From Desulfacinum sp. (lineage in GTDB: Bacteria > Desulfobacterota > Syntrophobacteria > Syntrophobacterales > DSM-9756), in contig JACIYN010000025.1 of NCBI GenBank assembly GCA_014359885.1, positions 62,001-126,000 of the forward strand: 64,000 nucleotides of DNA, in the 5' to 3' direction. Below are positions 27,914-37,546 of this stretch, piece by piece. The position numbers and the translations under genes are program-made. Under the pieces are notes generated by a model, which saw only the letters and a program-made list of their open reading frames with translations, searched no databases and was not told the DNA's origin. How positions within the stretch are numbered: the stretch's first letter is position 1; the number at the start of each line of letters is the position of its first letter.

Positions 27914-29308
27914 TTATTCCGAATCTTCGGCCGCAGACAGGCCGTATTTGACGAGACGGTAGCGAAAGGAACGGAAACTGAGGCCCAGAAGCTCCGCGGC
28001 CTTCTGCTTCACCCCGCCGCTCCGGTCCAGGGCCTGGACAAGCAGGCTCTTTTCCATGTCGGCCAGGTACTGGTCCAGATCCATGCCGTCGGGCGGCAGA
28101 ACCGGGCCGTCCGAGTCCACCCGGCCCCGCTGCGCCCTCTTGTGGGCGGCCAGGGTCAGGCTCTCCGGCAGGATGATGCTGGACGACTCCAGAGCCACGC
28201 CGCGCTCAATGATGTTCTCCAGCTCCCTCACGTTGCCGGGAAAGTCGTAACTTTTGAGGATGTCCATGGCATAGGAGGAAATCTTCCGGATGTCCTTGCC
28301 GAACTCCCGGCAGAACTTGGCCAGGAAATGGTCCGCAAGGAGCGGGATATCCTCCCGGCGTTCCCGAAGGGGCGGCAGCCGAAGCTGGATCACGTTCAAC
28401 CGGTAGTAGAGGTCCTCCCGGAACCGGCCGTCGATGACCATTTGTTCCAGGTCCCGGTTGGTGGCGGAGATGATGCGCACATCCACCGGGATATCGGTGG
28501 TGTCCCCGATCATGCGGATGGTCTTCTCCTGGACCACGCGCAGGAGCTTCACCTGGAGGGCGGGCGACAGCTCCCCGATTTCGTCCAGAAAAAGGGTGCC
28601 GCCCTCGGCGGCCTCCACCAGGCCCTTGCGGTCCGCTCCGGCCCCGGTGAAGGCGCCCCGGCGATAACCGAAAAGCTCGCTTTCGATGAGCGATTCCGGC
28701 ACGCCCGCACAGTTGACGGCGACGAACGGCTTCTTCGCCCGGGCGCTCTGCCCGTGGATGGCCTTGGCCACCAGCTCCTTTCCCGTGCCGCTCTCTCCCG
28801 TAATGAGCACGTTGCTGCTGGTGGCGGACACCTTCTCGATCAGCTCGTAAACCTTCTTCATCGGGGAACTCTCCCCGATGAGGCACCCGAAGTAGAGGGG
28901 CCCCTCGCGGGGCCGCGCCGGGGCGTCCTGACCGCGGCTCAGGAGCGCGCTTCGGATGACGTTGCGCATCTCGTCGATCTTGAAGGGTTTGGGAAGGTAG
29001 TCGTAGGCGCCCTCTTTCATGGCCGCCACGGCCGTTTCCGTGCTGGCATAGGCGGATATGATGATCACCACGGTGGAAGGAGACAGGCTCTTGGTCTGTT
29101 TGAGAACCTCCAAGCCGTCCACGGGCTTCATGCGGATGTCGGTAATGACGAGATCGAACTTCCGCTCTTTCAGACATTCCATGGCCTCCAGGCCATCGGC
29201 GGCGCAGTGGACCTCATAGCCGTCCTTCTGGAGCATGATCTCCAGAAACTCGCGCATGCTCCTCTCGTCATCCACCACCAGAATACGTGCCCCGGCCGGA
29301 TCCGCCAT
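27914..29308 (-). CDS. NtrC-family sigma-54 response regulator, PilR-like
   Basis: A 464-residue two-component regulator. The receiver domain (residues 1-125) has the acidic pocket VVDDE, the phosphorylated Asp in LVITDIRM, and the Lys in LPKPF. The AAA+ domain has Walker A GESGTGKELVAKAIHG, the sigma-54 contact GAFTGA, and Walker B GGTLFLDEIGEL. The Fis-type helix-turn-helix ends the protein (KQKAAELLGLSFRSFRYRL). The SFRSFRYRLVKYGL ending resembles PilR, the type IV pilus regulator. No sensor kinase lies beside it. It starts ten bases after pyrC, so it may be transcribed with pyrBC, which is an odd partnership. Confidence 0.93.
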   Translation of the reverse strand: MADPAGARILVVDDERSMREFLEIMLQKDGYEVHCAADGLEAMECLKERKFDLVITDIRMKPVDGLEVLKQTKSLSPSTVVIIISAYASTETAVAAMKEGAYDYLPKPFKIDEMRNVIRSALLSRGQDAPARPREGPLYFGCLIGESSPMKKVYELIEKVSATSSNVLITGESGTGKELVAKAIHGQSARAKKPFVAVNCAGVPESLIESELFGYRRGAFTGAGADRKGLVEAAEGGTLFLDEIGELSPALQVKLLRVVQEKTIRMIGDTTDIPVDVRIISATNRDLEQMVIDGRFREDLYYRLNVIQLRLPPLRERREDIPLLADHFLAKFCREFGKDIRKISSYAMDILKSYDFPGNVRELENIIERGVALESSSIILPESLTLAAHKRAQRGRVDSDGPVLPPDGMDLDQYLADMEKSLLVQALDRSGGVKQKAAELLGLSFRSFRYRLVKYGLSAAEDSE

Positions 29309-29318
29309 GCCTTCCCCG

Positions 29319-30611
29319 CTACAGTGAATAGCGCACCACTCCGTCCACGATGGTCAGGAGCACCCGCCCCTTCACACGCCATCCGGCGAAGGGGCAATTG
29401 CGCGCCTTGGAGCGGAACTTGTCCACATCGATCACGGTTTCTTCTTCGGGATCGATCAGGGTCAGATGGGCCGGAGTGCCGGCCCGCAGGCTCCCCATGG
29501 GGATGCCCAGAATCCGGGCCGGGTTGCAGGTGACCTTGGCGAGGATCTCCAACGGCCCCCCGATCCCGTCTCGAATCAGCTGGAGCAGCAACGGCAGGGC
29601 CGATTCCAGCCCGATCATCCCGTTGGCCGCGTACTCGAATTCCGTATCCTTTTCCAACGCGCTGTGCGGCGCATGATCCGTGGCCACCGCATCGATGGTC
29701 CCGTCGGCCAGCCCCTCCCGGACCGCCTCCAGGTCGCGCCGGGACCGCAGCGGCGGGTTCACCTTGAAGACGGTGTCGAATCCTTCCAGGGACGCATCAG
29801 TCAGGGTGAAGTAATGGGGCGCCGTCTCACAGGTGACCCGGACCCCTCGGCTCTTGGCTTCCCGAATCAACCGCACCGACGCTTCCGTGCTCACGTGGGC
29901 GATGTGCAGGGCTCCCCCGGTGAGTTCGGCCAGCAAAAGATCCCGGGCGACCATGACGGCCTCCGCCGCCGCCGGGATTCCCCGCAGTCCCAGCCGGGTG
30001 GAAACGGCCCCTTCGTTCATGAGGCCCCCTCGGGCCAGCTGGAGGTCTTCCGCATGGCTGATCACCACCAGATCGAACGCCTGGGCATACTCCAGGGCCC
30101 GGCGCATCAACAGGGAATCCATCACCGGGCGCCCGTCGTCGCTGACGGCCACGGCTCCCGCTTCGCGCAGCTCCCCGAACTCCGCCAGTTCCTTTCCTTC
30201 CAGCCCCTTGCTGATGGCCCCCACGGGATAAACGCGGCAGTGGCCTTGCTCCCGGGCCCGGCGCCGGATGAATTCCGTCACCGCCGCCGAATCGTTGACG
30301 GGACGGGTGTTGGGCATGCAGGCCAAAGCGCCGTAGCCTCCGGCCACGGCCGCCGCCGTTCCCGTCTCGATGGTCTCCTTGTACTCCTCGCCCGGCTCGC
30401 GAAGATGCACATGCATGTCCACCAGGGCCGGCACCACCCACTTGCCGCCGGCGTCGATGACCTCCAGGCCCTCCGCCTCCTCGGGAGAAAGGCCCGAAGA
30501 GCCCACCGTCTCCAGGGTGCCGTCCCGGATCACCACGTCGCCCACCGTATCGAGCCCCCGCTCCGGGTCCAGAATGCGCGCCGAGCGCAGGATCATGTGT
30601 GCCCTTTTCAC
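29319..30611 (-). CDS. pyrC: Dihydroorotase
   Basis: A 430-residue type I dihydroorotase (amidohydrolase superfamily), the third step of UMP synthesis. The zinc-binding DMHVHLREPG motif is at about residues 65-74; SHAEDL and HIAHVSTE carry later metal ligands; VATDHAPHS has the catalytic Asp. The GTG at 30611 is used as start with GAGG eight bases upstream; an ATG 15 bases on is possible. It follows pyrB by 33 bases. In this enzyme type PyrC often forms a complex with PyrB. Confidence 0.95.
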   Translation of the reverse strand: MKRAHMILRSARILDPERGLDTVGDVVIRDGTLETVGSSGLSPEEAEGLEVIDAGGKWVVPALVDMHVHLREPGEEYKETIETGTAAAVAGGYGALACMPNTRPVNDSAAVTEFIRRRAREQGHCRVYPVGAISKGLEGKELAEFGELREAGAVAVSDDGRPVMDSLLMRRALEYAQAFDLVVISHAEDLQLARGGLMNEGAVSTRLGLRGIPAAAEAVMVARDLLLAELTGGALHIAHVSTEASVRLIREAKSRGVRVTCETAPHYFTLTDASLEGFDTVFKVNPPLRSRRDLEAVREGLADGTIDAVATDHAPHSALEKDTEFEYAANGMIGLESALPLLLQLIRDGIGGPLEILAKVTCNPARILGIPMGSLRAGTPAHLTLIDPEEETVIDVDKFRSKARNCPFAGWRVKGRVLLTIVDGVVRYSL

Positions 30612-30644
30612 TTGTTCATCCTCACGTTCCGATTTCCCGGCCTT

Positions 30645-31586
30645 TCAGCCCTCCACCGAGGGCACCTCCCTGTGAACCAGCAGATAGAGCAGCGCCATGC
30701 GCACCGCCACCCCGTTGGCCACCTGGTCCAGGATGACCGAATGGGGCCCGTCCGCCACCTCGGGACTGATCTCCACCCCTCGGTTCATGGGGCCCGGGTG
30801 CATGATGAGCACGTCGTCCTTGGCTCTTTCCAGCTTCTTTGCATCCACGCCGTAGTAGACGGCATACTCGCGAAGCGACGGCAAGAGCCCCTGGCCCTGT
30901 CTCTCCTTCTGGAGCCGCAACACCATGATCACGTCCGCCGCTCCGATCACCGCGTCCAAGTGATGGGAAACCTTGACCGGCAGGGAATCCACCTCGGCGG
31001 GCAACAAGGTGGGAGGCGCACAAAGCACCACGTGGGCACCCATCTTGGTGAGACCCCAGATGTTGGACCGGGCCACGCGGCTGTGAGCGATATCCCCCAC
31101 GATGAGCACGTTGAGCCCTTCCAGGCGCCCCTTTTTCTGGCGGATGGTCAGCATGTCCAAGAGCGCCTGGGACGGATGTTCATGCATGCCGTCGCCCGCG
31201 TTGATCACCGAGGCCGACGTGCGCCCAGCGATCCGGTGGGGAGTGCCCGACGCCGAATGGCGGATCACGAACACATCCGGCCCCATGGCTTCCAGGTTCT
31301 TGATGGTGTCGAGGAAGGTCTCTCCCTTCACCATGGAACTGGTGGACGTGGAGATGCTGTAGGTATCCGCGCTCAGCCTCTTGGCCGCGATGTCGAAGGA
31401 TGTGCGGGTCCGCGTGCTGGGTTCATAGAAGAGGTGCACCACCGTCTTGCCCCGCAGGGTCGGCACCTTCTTGATGGCCCGCTGGTTGATCTCACGGAGG
31501 GATTCGGCCGTATCCAGGATCGTCTGGATCTCGTCCGGTCTCAGGTCGCGAATACCCAGCAAATCTTTTCTCTCGAACGCCATCAT
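30645..31586 (-). CDS. pyrB: Aspartate carbamoyltransferase, catalytic subunit
   Basis: PyrB joins carbamoyl phosphate and aspartate. The protein of about 313 residues has the carbamoyl-phosphate site [12 protein letters not shown], the [18 protein letters not shown] loop, and the aspartate region [14 protein letters not shown]-type sequence (here [13 protein letters not shown]). No regulatory pyrI gene is nearby, consistent with a PyrB-PyrC type. Two adjacent ATG codons (31586 and 31583) follow GAGGAGC. The gap upstream (31587-31740) contains the greA promoter on the other strand. Confidence 0.96.
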   Translation of the reverse strand: MMAFERKDLLGIRDLRPDEIQTILDTAESLREINQRAIKKVPTLRGKTVVHLFYEPSTRTRTSFDIAAKRLSADTYSISTSTSSMVKGETFLDTIKNLEAMGPDVFVIRHSASGTPHRIAGRTSASVINAGDGMHEHPSQALLDMLTIRQKKGRLEGLNVLIVGDIAHSRVARSNIWGLTKMGAHVVLCAPPTLLPAEVDSLPVKVSHHLDAVIGAADVIMVLRLQKERQGQGLLPSLREYAVYYGVDAKKLERAKDDVLIMHPGPMNRGVEISPEVADGPHSVILDQVANGVAVRMALLYLLVHREVPSVEG

Positions 31587-31679
31587 GCTCCTCGATTCGG
31601 TGGAAAAAGAAGGATATGGCTCAATCTTTGTATATGTACCACGATTCCCGCCGGACCGGGAGCGAAAAACCAATTCATC

Positions 31680-31706
31680 TTGACACCCCCTCCCAATGCT
31701 TATAAA
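31680..31706 (+). promoter_or_regulatory. Sigma-70 promoter for greA
   Basis: TTGACA (31680-31685) and TATAAA (31701-31706) with a 15-base spacer, about 35 bases before the greA start codon. The -35 is perfect; the spacing is a little short. Confidence 0.6.
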
Positions 31707-31740
31707 CCTTGGCACACTTTGAAGACCCGGGAGGCGGATC

Positions 31741-32208
31741 ATGCAAAGAGTTCCCATTACACGGGAAGGTTACGAGCGGCTGCGGCAGGAACTGCAGCGG
31801 CTTCAGAAGGAAGAGCGGCCCAAGGTCATCCGAGCCATCGAGGAAGCGCGGGGGCACGGCGATTTGTCCGAAAACGCCGAATACGAAGCAGCCAAGGAAA
31901 AGCAAGCCCTCATCGAGGGGCGGATCGCCGATCTTCAGACCAAGTTGTCCCAGTGCGAAATCGTCGAGCCGGGCATGAACGGCGGGAAGGCCATGTTCGG
32001 GCTCACCGTGGTCCTGGAAGATCTGGACACGGGCGAAGAGCTGGCCTACAGGCTTGTGGGTCCCTACGAAGCGGACATTCAGGCCGGCACCCTTTCGGTG
32101 ACCTCCCCCTTGGGCAAGGCGCTCATCGGAAAGGAAGAGGGCGACGAGGTGAAGGTGCAGACCCCCAAGGGGGTTCGCAACTTCCAGGTGGTGGAGATTC
32201 GCCCGTAA
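31741..32208 (+). CDS. greA: Transcription elongation factor GreA
   Basis: GreA rescues backtracked RNA polymerase by stimulating transcript cleavage. The 155-residue protein has the N-terminal coiled coil with the acidic tip [20 protein letters not shown] (residues 36-55) and a C-terminal FKBP-like domain with [16 protein letters not shown]-type sequence (here [18 protein letters not shown]). The length is normal. GGGAGG lies a few bases upstream of the ATG. It stands alone with its own promoter and precedes rpsT by about 160 bases. Confidence 0.97.
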   Translation: MQRVPITREGYERLRQELQRLQKEERPKVIRAIEEARGHGDLSENAEYEAAKEKQALIEGRIADLQTKLSQCEIVEPGMNGGKAMFGLTVVLEDLDTGEELAYRLVGPYEADIQAGTLSVTSPLGKALIGKEEGDEVKVQTPKGVRNFQVVEIRP

Positions 32209-32256
32209 CGGAAGGGTGATCTTCGGCCGCTGCCGCGGCTCGGACGAGAACAGCGC

Positions 32257-32285
32257 TTGACATCCGCGACGGCAACCGCTAAAAA
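32257..32285 (+). promoter_or_regulatory. Sigma-70 promoter for rpsT
   Basis: TTGACA (32257-32262), a 17-base spacer, and TAAAAA (32280-32285). It lies about 85 bases before the rpsT start, leaving a short leader. Confidence 0.6.
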
Positions 32286-32369
32286 ACCCTGTTCCCTGCG
32301 CCAAGATCGTGAACGGAACACGGACACTGGCCATAGAAAGACGGTGAGCAGCTTAAGGAGGTAGGGGTT

Positions 32370-32648
32370 TTGGCTAACCACAAATCGGCACTCAAACGCG
32401 CGAAACAGAGCGAGATCCGGCGGGTGCGGAACCGCTCCCGCAAGACCCGCATGAAGACGGCCATCAAGGCCCTGGAAGAGGCCCTGAAGGCCCAGAGTCT
32501 GGAACTGGCCGAACAGCGGTTTCGGGAGGCGAGCTCCATCATCGCCAAGACGGCTTCCAAGGGCACGATCCACAAGAACACCGCTTCCAGAAAGATTTCC
32601 CGGCTGGCCCGCAAGGTGAACGCTTTGAAGGCGGCTCAAAGCGCCTGA
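32370..32648 (+). CDS. rpsT: 30S ribosomal protein S20
   Basis: S20 is a helical 16S rRNA-binding protein of the small subunit. The 92-residue basic protein reads MANHKSALKRAKQSEIRRVR at its start and has FREASSIIAKTASKGTIHKN in its second half. The start codon is TTG, with a strong AAGGAGG eight bases upstream; no ATG is available. E. coli rpsT also starts with UUG, where it takes part in autoregulation. The gene has its own promoter and terminator. Confidence 0.97.
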   Translation: MANHKSALKRAKQSEIRRVRNRSRKTRMKTAIKALEEALKAQSLELAEQRFREASSIIAKTASKGTIHKNTASRKISRLARKVNALKAAQSA

Positions 32649-32695
32649 GCTCCGCGATTCCCGCGGGCTCCGCACCACCGGGCACGGATAGGAGG

Positions 32696-32731
32696 CGGAC
32701 GACGCCGAAAGGGGTCGTCCGTTTTTCTTTT
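32696..32731 (+). terminator. rpsT terminator
   Basis: Stem CGGACGAC / GTCGTCCG (32696-32703 and 32714-32721) followed by TTTTTCTTTT. It lies 48 bases after the rpsT stop codon. Confidence 0.88.
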
Positions 32732-32779
32732 GCAAGGCGGTCTCAATCGGCTTTTCCCCGGACGGGAGGCGGAACCGGG

Positions 32780-33769
32780 CTACCTGCAGAGGCGGTAGAT
32801 GAGGCTTTCCAGGGCCTTTTCCGGATCCAGCCCCGTGGTCTTCAGCCGCAAGTCCGTCTGGAGGATGGCGCCGTGCAGGGAGCTGAGGGCGTCGTGGGAA
32901 AACCGGCGCGCCTGCCGGGCATGCCGTTCCACCACAAAGGGAGGCAGGCGCAAGGCTTTGGCCAACTGGGCAGGGGACTGCCCGCGTTCCAAGCCGTCCT
33001 TGACCTGCCAGACCAACCGGACCTGCCGGGCCAACAGGGCCAGGATGCTCAAGGGGGCGTCGCCGGAAAGAAGCAGCCCCCGCAGGCAGAGAAAGGCTTC
33101 CGCGGCCCGTTTTTCTCCCACGTAATCCATGAGCTTGAAGATATTGTCCGAGTGCTGGTGGGCCACCACCGCTTCCACATCCTCATCGAGGATTTCCGGG
33201 CGATCGTCCACATAGAGGCCCAGCTTTTCCAGCTCTTTTTCCAGATTTTGTAGGTCCGCGCCCACCTTTGCCATGAGGAGCCCGGCCGTTTGGAGCGAGA
33301 TCCGCTTTCCCCGGGCCGCCGCCCGGTCCCGGATCCAACCGGGAATCTGCCTTTCGTGGAGTCCCTTGAACTCCACCACGGCACCGTGCTCCCCTGCCAA
33401 CCGTTCCAGTTCCTTCCACGCCTTCTTGGAAGCCACGCACGCCACGAAACAGGATCGGGGATTGGGCTTGCGAAGATAGTCGTGCAGGATCTCCCGCTGC
33501 TCCCCCGGCCATGCGTCCGCATCCCGTACGAGCACCGCTCTTAGGGGAGCGAAGAGCGACAGCGTGCGTAGTCGAGCCACCACCTCCGCAGCGGACACCT
33601 CGCGGGCGGAAAAACGCTCCCCCCGGATGGAGCCGCCCTTGGAAGAACGGCCCAGGGCGGAGAGAAGCGCCTGCCACGCCTGGTCCATCAGGAACGGCTC
33701 CTCTCCTTTGAAGAGGTACACCGGGCGGGGGTTGTCCCGGAGGCTTGCGATGAAGGCCCGACTGTCCAT
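32780..33769 (-). CDS. holA: DNA polymerase III, delta subunit
   Basis: HolA is the clamp-opening subunit of the clamp loader. The 329-residue protein shows the family pattern: FIASLRDNPRPVYLFKGEEPFLMDQAW at the start, RLRTLSLFAPLRAVLVRDAD in the first domain, and the C-terminal helical collar region with IFKLMDYVGEKRAAEAFLCL and QVRLVWQVK. It lacks a P-loop, as expected for delta. It lies six bases after lptE, the order seen in many proteobacteria (leuS-lptE-holA). Confidence 0.93.
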   Translation of the reverse strand: MDSRAFIASLRDNPRPVYLFKGEEPFLMDQAWQALLSALGRSSKGGSIRGERFSAREVSAAEVVARLRTLSLFAPLRAVLVRDADAWPGEQREILHDYLRKPNPRSCFVACVASKKAWKELERLAGEHGAVVEFKGLHERQIPGWIRDRAAARGKRISLQTAGLLMAKVGADLQNLEKELEKLGLYVDDRPEILDEDVEAVVAHQHSDNIFKLMDYVGEKRAAEAFLCLRGLLLSGDAPLSILALLARQVRLVWQVKDGLERGQSPAQLAKALRLPPFVVERHARQARRFSHDALSSLHGAILQTDLRLKTTGLDPEKALESLIYRLCR

Positions 33770-33775
33770 GGAAGC

Positions 33776-34309
33776 TCAGAAGCGGCTCAGGAAACGGTCA
33801 TGGATCCGCACGGCCAGATCCCTGGCCGCGGTCTCCAGGGCCTCCCGGCGGTTTTGGAAGGACACCAGGGGATCCGAATCCTGGATGTAGTCCTGATAGT
33901 AGGTGAGGGAACGATCCTGCCAGAGCACCTTTTGGGTTCGATTGTCCACGCAGCGCACATCCAGGGTGACGGAAAGGCGCGTCAGGATCGTATCTTGCGA
34001 TTTTCGATGGGCCACCGAAGACGTGGACAGGCGGGTGATGCGGCCCAGGAAAACGGCCTCGGCCTCCCGGCGGGGAACCAGCCTGATCCGGCTCCGAAGA
34101 AGAAATTCGCGGCGAAGGGCGCCCGTGAAAATCGGTTCCAGGCCCGGCTCGGCCGTCAGATTCTCGAAGACGGGAATCGCCAGCGTGGAGATCCCGGGTT
34201 CCGGGCCCTGTCCTTCTCCGGCAAAATGGTAGCCGCACCCTGCGCAAAGGAGGAAAAGCACCACACAGAGAATGAGCCGGCGGTACGTTCCCACAGCTTT
34301 CCTCCCCAT
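33776..34309 (-). CDS. lptE: LPS-assembly lipoprotein LptE-like
   Basis: A 177-residue outer-membrane lipoprotein that should plug the LptD barrel through which lipopolysaccharide reaches the cell surface. A signal peptide with the segment LILCVVLFLLCAGCGYHF gives a lipobox-like LCAGC, with Cys25 the acylated residue; the residue three before it is Cys in place of the usual Leu. IPVFENLTAEPGLEPIFTGALRREF is the typical conserved segment of the family. The start ATG 34309 is used because the signal peptide follows. Position between leuS and holA supports the call. Confidence 0.88.
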   Translation of the reverse strand: MGRKAVGTYRRLILCVVLFLLCAGCGYHFAGEGQGPEPGISTLAIPVFENLTAEPGLEPIFTGALRREFLLRSRIRLVPRREAEAVFLGRITRLSTSSVAHRKSQDTILTRLSVTLDVRCVDNRTQKVLWQDRSLTYYQDYIQDSDPLVSFQNRREALETAARDLAVRIHDRFLSRF

Positions 34310-34757
34310 CGAGCCACACGAAGGCCTGCCGCCTGCCCGGCGGCATTGCCGCCCGTTCGGGTTCCTTGGCCCCATTCGATCACCAGAACCGGACGATTTT
34401 TCCATCGGGTTTCTTGATCACCCCGCCATGAGCGGGCGGGGATAAACCCCGCCCCTGCCCGAAAGGTCCAAGGGTTTTGTCGGGGACGGGCTTCAGGCTC
34501 GCCCTTTGGGACCCCGCCATGACAAAGAATCGTCCCCGTAGGGCTTCACACTAACGGTCATGGTCTCCCTTGCGCCACCCCGCATGGATGAAAGAGCGGG
34601 CCGGAGCAAGGGCATTTGTCGGAACGCCGCAATATGCCATTCTGGATGAGTCACAGCGCGCCCATTGTATTGCAGAGCTCCCTCATTGCGGCCTTCGCAG
34701 TCCCTACAACTAAAAAGATTTGCGTCTATTCGCGTTCATTCGCGGTTCTCTTTCATA
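34310..34757. repeat. Repeat-filled gap between leuS and lptE
   Basis: There is no gene. It contains a hairpin GGGCGGGGATAAACCCCGCCC near 34434-34454, whose reverse form recurs at 63491-63511. A block from 34551 (CACTAACGGTCATGG, CCACCCCGCATGGATGAAAG) resembles 44864 onward. A 26-base stretch at 34723-34748 beginning GCGTCTATTCGCG is identical to 45036-45061. Confidence 0.8.
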
Positions 34758-37247
34758 TTAAACCACGATGTTGACGAGCTTTTTGGGGACCACGATCACC
34801 TTCCGGATCGGCTTGCCTTCGAGAAAGCTCTGTACCTTGGCGTCCGCCAGGGCGGCCCTCTCCAGTTCCTCGTTGCTGATGTCGGCAGGAACCGTCAAAC
34901 GGCCTCGCAGCTTACCGTTCACCTGGACAACCACCAGGATCTCTTCCGCCTGGAGAGCCTCTTCGCGCCAGGCGGGCCAGGGAACCTTGGCAACGCTGGG
35001 CGTTTTGCCCAGCCGTTCCCAGAGTTCTTCGGCGATGTGCGGTGCCATGGGCGAAAGCAGAAGCACCACGGCCTCCACCGCCTCGCGCATCACCGGCCAA
35101 AAGGCGGCTTCCCGGGAGGCCTTGTCCTGCACGGCGTAGATTTGGTTCACCAGTTCCATGACGGCCGCAATGGCCGTGTTGAAGTGGAAGCGCTGCTCGA
35201 TGTCCTCCGTTACCTTCTTGATGGTCTGGTGGGTCTTTCGATGAAGGGCCTGCAACCGGGGGCTCAGCGGGGCTCGGCCATCGTAGGGATCGGCCCCTTT
35301 CAGGCCTTCCAGATTGTCGTGCACCAGCCGCCAGACGCGCCCGAGGAATCGGGAAGCCCCTTCCACGCCCTGATCACTCCATTCCAGTTCCTTTTCGGGA
35401 GGCGCCGCAAAGAGGCAGAAGAGGCGGACGGTGTCGGCACCGTAGGCCTGGATCATGTCGTCCGGGTCCACCACGTTGCCCTTGGATTTGCTCATCTTGG
35501 CCCCGTCCTTGATCACCATGCCCTGGGTGAGCAGGTTGGTGAACGGCTCGTCCACCTGCAGGTACCCCATGTCCCGAAGGACCTTGGTGAAAAACCGCGA
35601 GTAGAGCAGGTGCAGGACGGCGTGTTCGATCCCCCCGATGTACTGGTCCACGGGCATCCAATAGCCCACCCGCTCGGGGTCCAGGGGACCCTTGTCGTAG
35701 TCGGAACAGGAAAACCGGGCGAAATACCAGGACGATTCCACGAAGGTGTCCATGGTGTCCGTCTCCCGCCGGGCCGGACCTCCGCATTGGGGGCACGTGG
35801 TGCGGACGAACTCCTCGCTCATGGGCAGCGGAGATGCGCCGTTTTCGGGCATTTCCAGATCCAGGGGCAGCACCACCGGAAGATCCTCTTCGGGCACGGG
35901 AACCGTGCCGCAGGCGTCGCAGTAGATGATCGGGATGGGAGCCCCCCAATAGCGCTGGCGGGAGATGCCCCAGTCCCGAAGCCGGTATTGGACCGTGAGC
36001 CCTCCCTGTCCCTTGGCTTCCAGGGCCTTGGTGATGGCTTCCCGGGCCTGCGGGGACGTCATGCCCGTGAAGTCGCCGGAATCCACCAGGACCCCGTCTT
36101 CTTCGAAGGCATGATCCATGGTGGAGGGATCCGGTGCCGGGGCTTCCGCGCTTTCCTTGATCACCGCCTTGATGGGAAGATCGTATTTGCGGGCGAATTC
36201 AAAATCCCTTTGATCATGGGCCGGAACGGCCATCACGGCGCCCGTACCGTATTCCATGACCACGAAGTTGGCCACGAAGATGGGCATCTTGGCGCCGGTC
36301 ATGGGATTGATGCAATAAGCCCCCGTGAAGACACCTTCCTTCTCCAGCAGGTCGGCGGCCCTTTCGCCGCGCTTGGCCTGCTTTGCCCGCTCCACAAAGG
36401 CGCGCACGGCCTCTTCCTGCCCCGTACCCCGACACAACTCGTCCACCAGGGGATGTTCCGGAGCCAGGCTCATGAAGGTGGCTCCGAAGAGGGTGTCGGC
36501 CCGGGTGGTGAAGACCTCGATGCTGCCGGTTCCCGATTCCAGGGGAAAGAGGATGGTGCTGCCGTGGCTCTTGCCGATCCAGTTGCGCTGCATGGTCAGT
36601 ACCCGCTCCGGCCAGCCGGGCAGCTTGTCCAGACAGTCCAGCAGCTCTTCCACGTAATCGGTGATCTTGAAGAACCACTGTTCCATCTCTTTCTGAACGA
36701 CAGGCTGGTCGCAGCGCCAGCAGGCTCCGTCCTCCACCTGCTCATTGGCCAGAACGGTCTGGCAGGTCCCGCACCAGTTCACGTAGGATTTTTTCTTGTA
36801 GGCCAGCCCCCGCTTGTACATCTGCACGAAGAAGAGCTGCTCCCAGCGGTAGTAGGACGGGTCGCAGGTGGCGAACTCCCGGGACCAGTCATAGGAAAAG
36901 CCCAGCTTCTTGAGCTGGCGGCGCATGTAGTCGATGTTCTCGTAGGTCCACTTGGCCGGGTGGGTCTTGGCCTTGATGGCGGCGTTTTCGGCGGGCATCC
37001 CGAAGGCATCCCAGCCCATGGGATGGAGAACGTTGTAGCCGCGCATGGAGAGGAACCGGGCCACCACGTCCCCGATGGTGTAGTTGCGCACATGGCCCAT
37101 GTGGATCCTGCCGGACGGATAGGGAAACATCTCCAGCAGGTAGAACTTCTTCTTATGGGGATCTTCCCCAACCGAGAAGAGGTTCCTGCTCTCCCAGAAG
37201 CCCTGCCACTTTTCTTCCACTTCCTTCGGGTTGTACCGCATCTCCAT
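34758..37247 (-). CDS. leuS: Leucyl-tRNA synthetase
   Basis: A class I tRNA synthetase of about 829 residues. The HIGH-type motif is [16 protein letters not shown], and the KMSKS loop is [15 protein letters not shown]. The editing domain (CP1) has the threonine-rich [12 protein letters not shown] and [13 protein letters not shown]. Zinc-binding cysteine pairs occur at [14 protein letters not shown] with CWRC. The ATG at 37247 ([15 protein letters not shown]) fits the family start; longer frames add an unconserved leader. It is the first gene of the leuS-lptE-holA group but a 450-base repeat region separates it from lptE. It is divergent from the PilZ gene. Confidence 0.97.
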   Translation of the reverse strand: MEMRYNPKEVEEKWQGFWESRNLFSVGEDPHKKKFYLLEMFPYPSGRIHMGHVRNYTIGDVVARFLSMRGYNVLHPMGWDAFGMPAENAAIKAKTHPAKWTYENIDYMRRQLKKLGFSYDWSREFATCDPSYYRWEQLFFVQMYKRGLAYKKKSYVNWCGTCQTVLANEQVEDGACWRCDQPVVQKEMEQWFFKITDYVEELLDCLDKLPGWPERVLTMQRNWIGKSHGSTILFPLESGTGSIEVFTTRADTLFGATFMSLAPEHPLVDELCRGTGQEEAVRAFVERAKQAKRGERAADLLEKEGVFTGAYCINPMTGAKMPIFVANFVVMEYGTGAVMAVPAHDQRDFEFARKYDLPIKAVIKESAEAPAPDPSTMDHAFEEDGVLVDSGDFTGMTSPQAREAITKALEAKGQGGLTVQYRLRDWGISRQRYWGAPIPIIYCDACGTVPVPEEDLPVVLPLDLEMPENGASPLPMSEEFVRTTCPQCGGPARRETDTMDTFVESSWYFARFSCSDYDKGPLDPERVGYWMPVDQYIGGIEHAVLHLLYSRFFTKVLRDMGYLQVDEPFTNLLTQGMVIKDGAKMSKSKGNVVDPDDMIQAYGADTVRLFCLFAAPPEKELEWSDQGVEGASRFLGRVWRLVHDNLEGLKGADPYDGRAPLSPRLQALHRKTHQTIKKVTEDIEQRFHFNTAIAAVMELVNQIYAVQDKASREAAFWPVMREAVEAVVLLLSPMAPHIAEELWERLGKTPSVAKVPWPAWREEALQAEEILVVVQVNGKLRGRLTVPADISNEELERAALADAKVQSFLEGKPIRKVIVVPKKLVNIVV

Positions 37248-37546
37248 GATCTGCCACCCCTGTTCTTCCATCGATCTGCAGCCGGTCGCCCGGCCTTGGT
37301 TTTTCAGCCTCCGAAAGGGTGGCAGACTTGTAGCACATGCCCCGGCCTTTCGCAACATGGCCCACGGAGGATTCCACTCGATAAATTCCTTAAAGGGAAG
37401 ATCGCGAACATCCGAACCTTATAAGTGGAAGCCATGACTTGCGTGGTGACACCACATGAGCGCCCCGGCAGCCTCCACGGCGGATTCCTCGGAGGAAACG
37501 CTCACGGCAAATCAGGAAACAATCCAAACAAGCGGAGGGCACATCC
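37248..37546. other. Divergent gap leuS / PilZ gene
   Basis: About 300 bases with no gene. It must hold the promoters for both directions. A TATAAG at about 37419-37424 could be a -10 for the PilZ gene, but I see no matching -35. Nothing else stands out. Confidence 0.5.
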
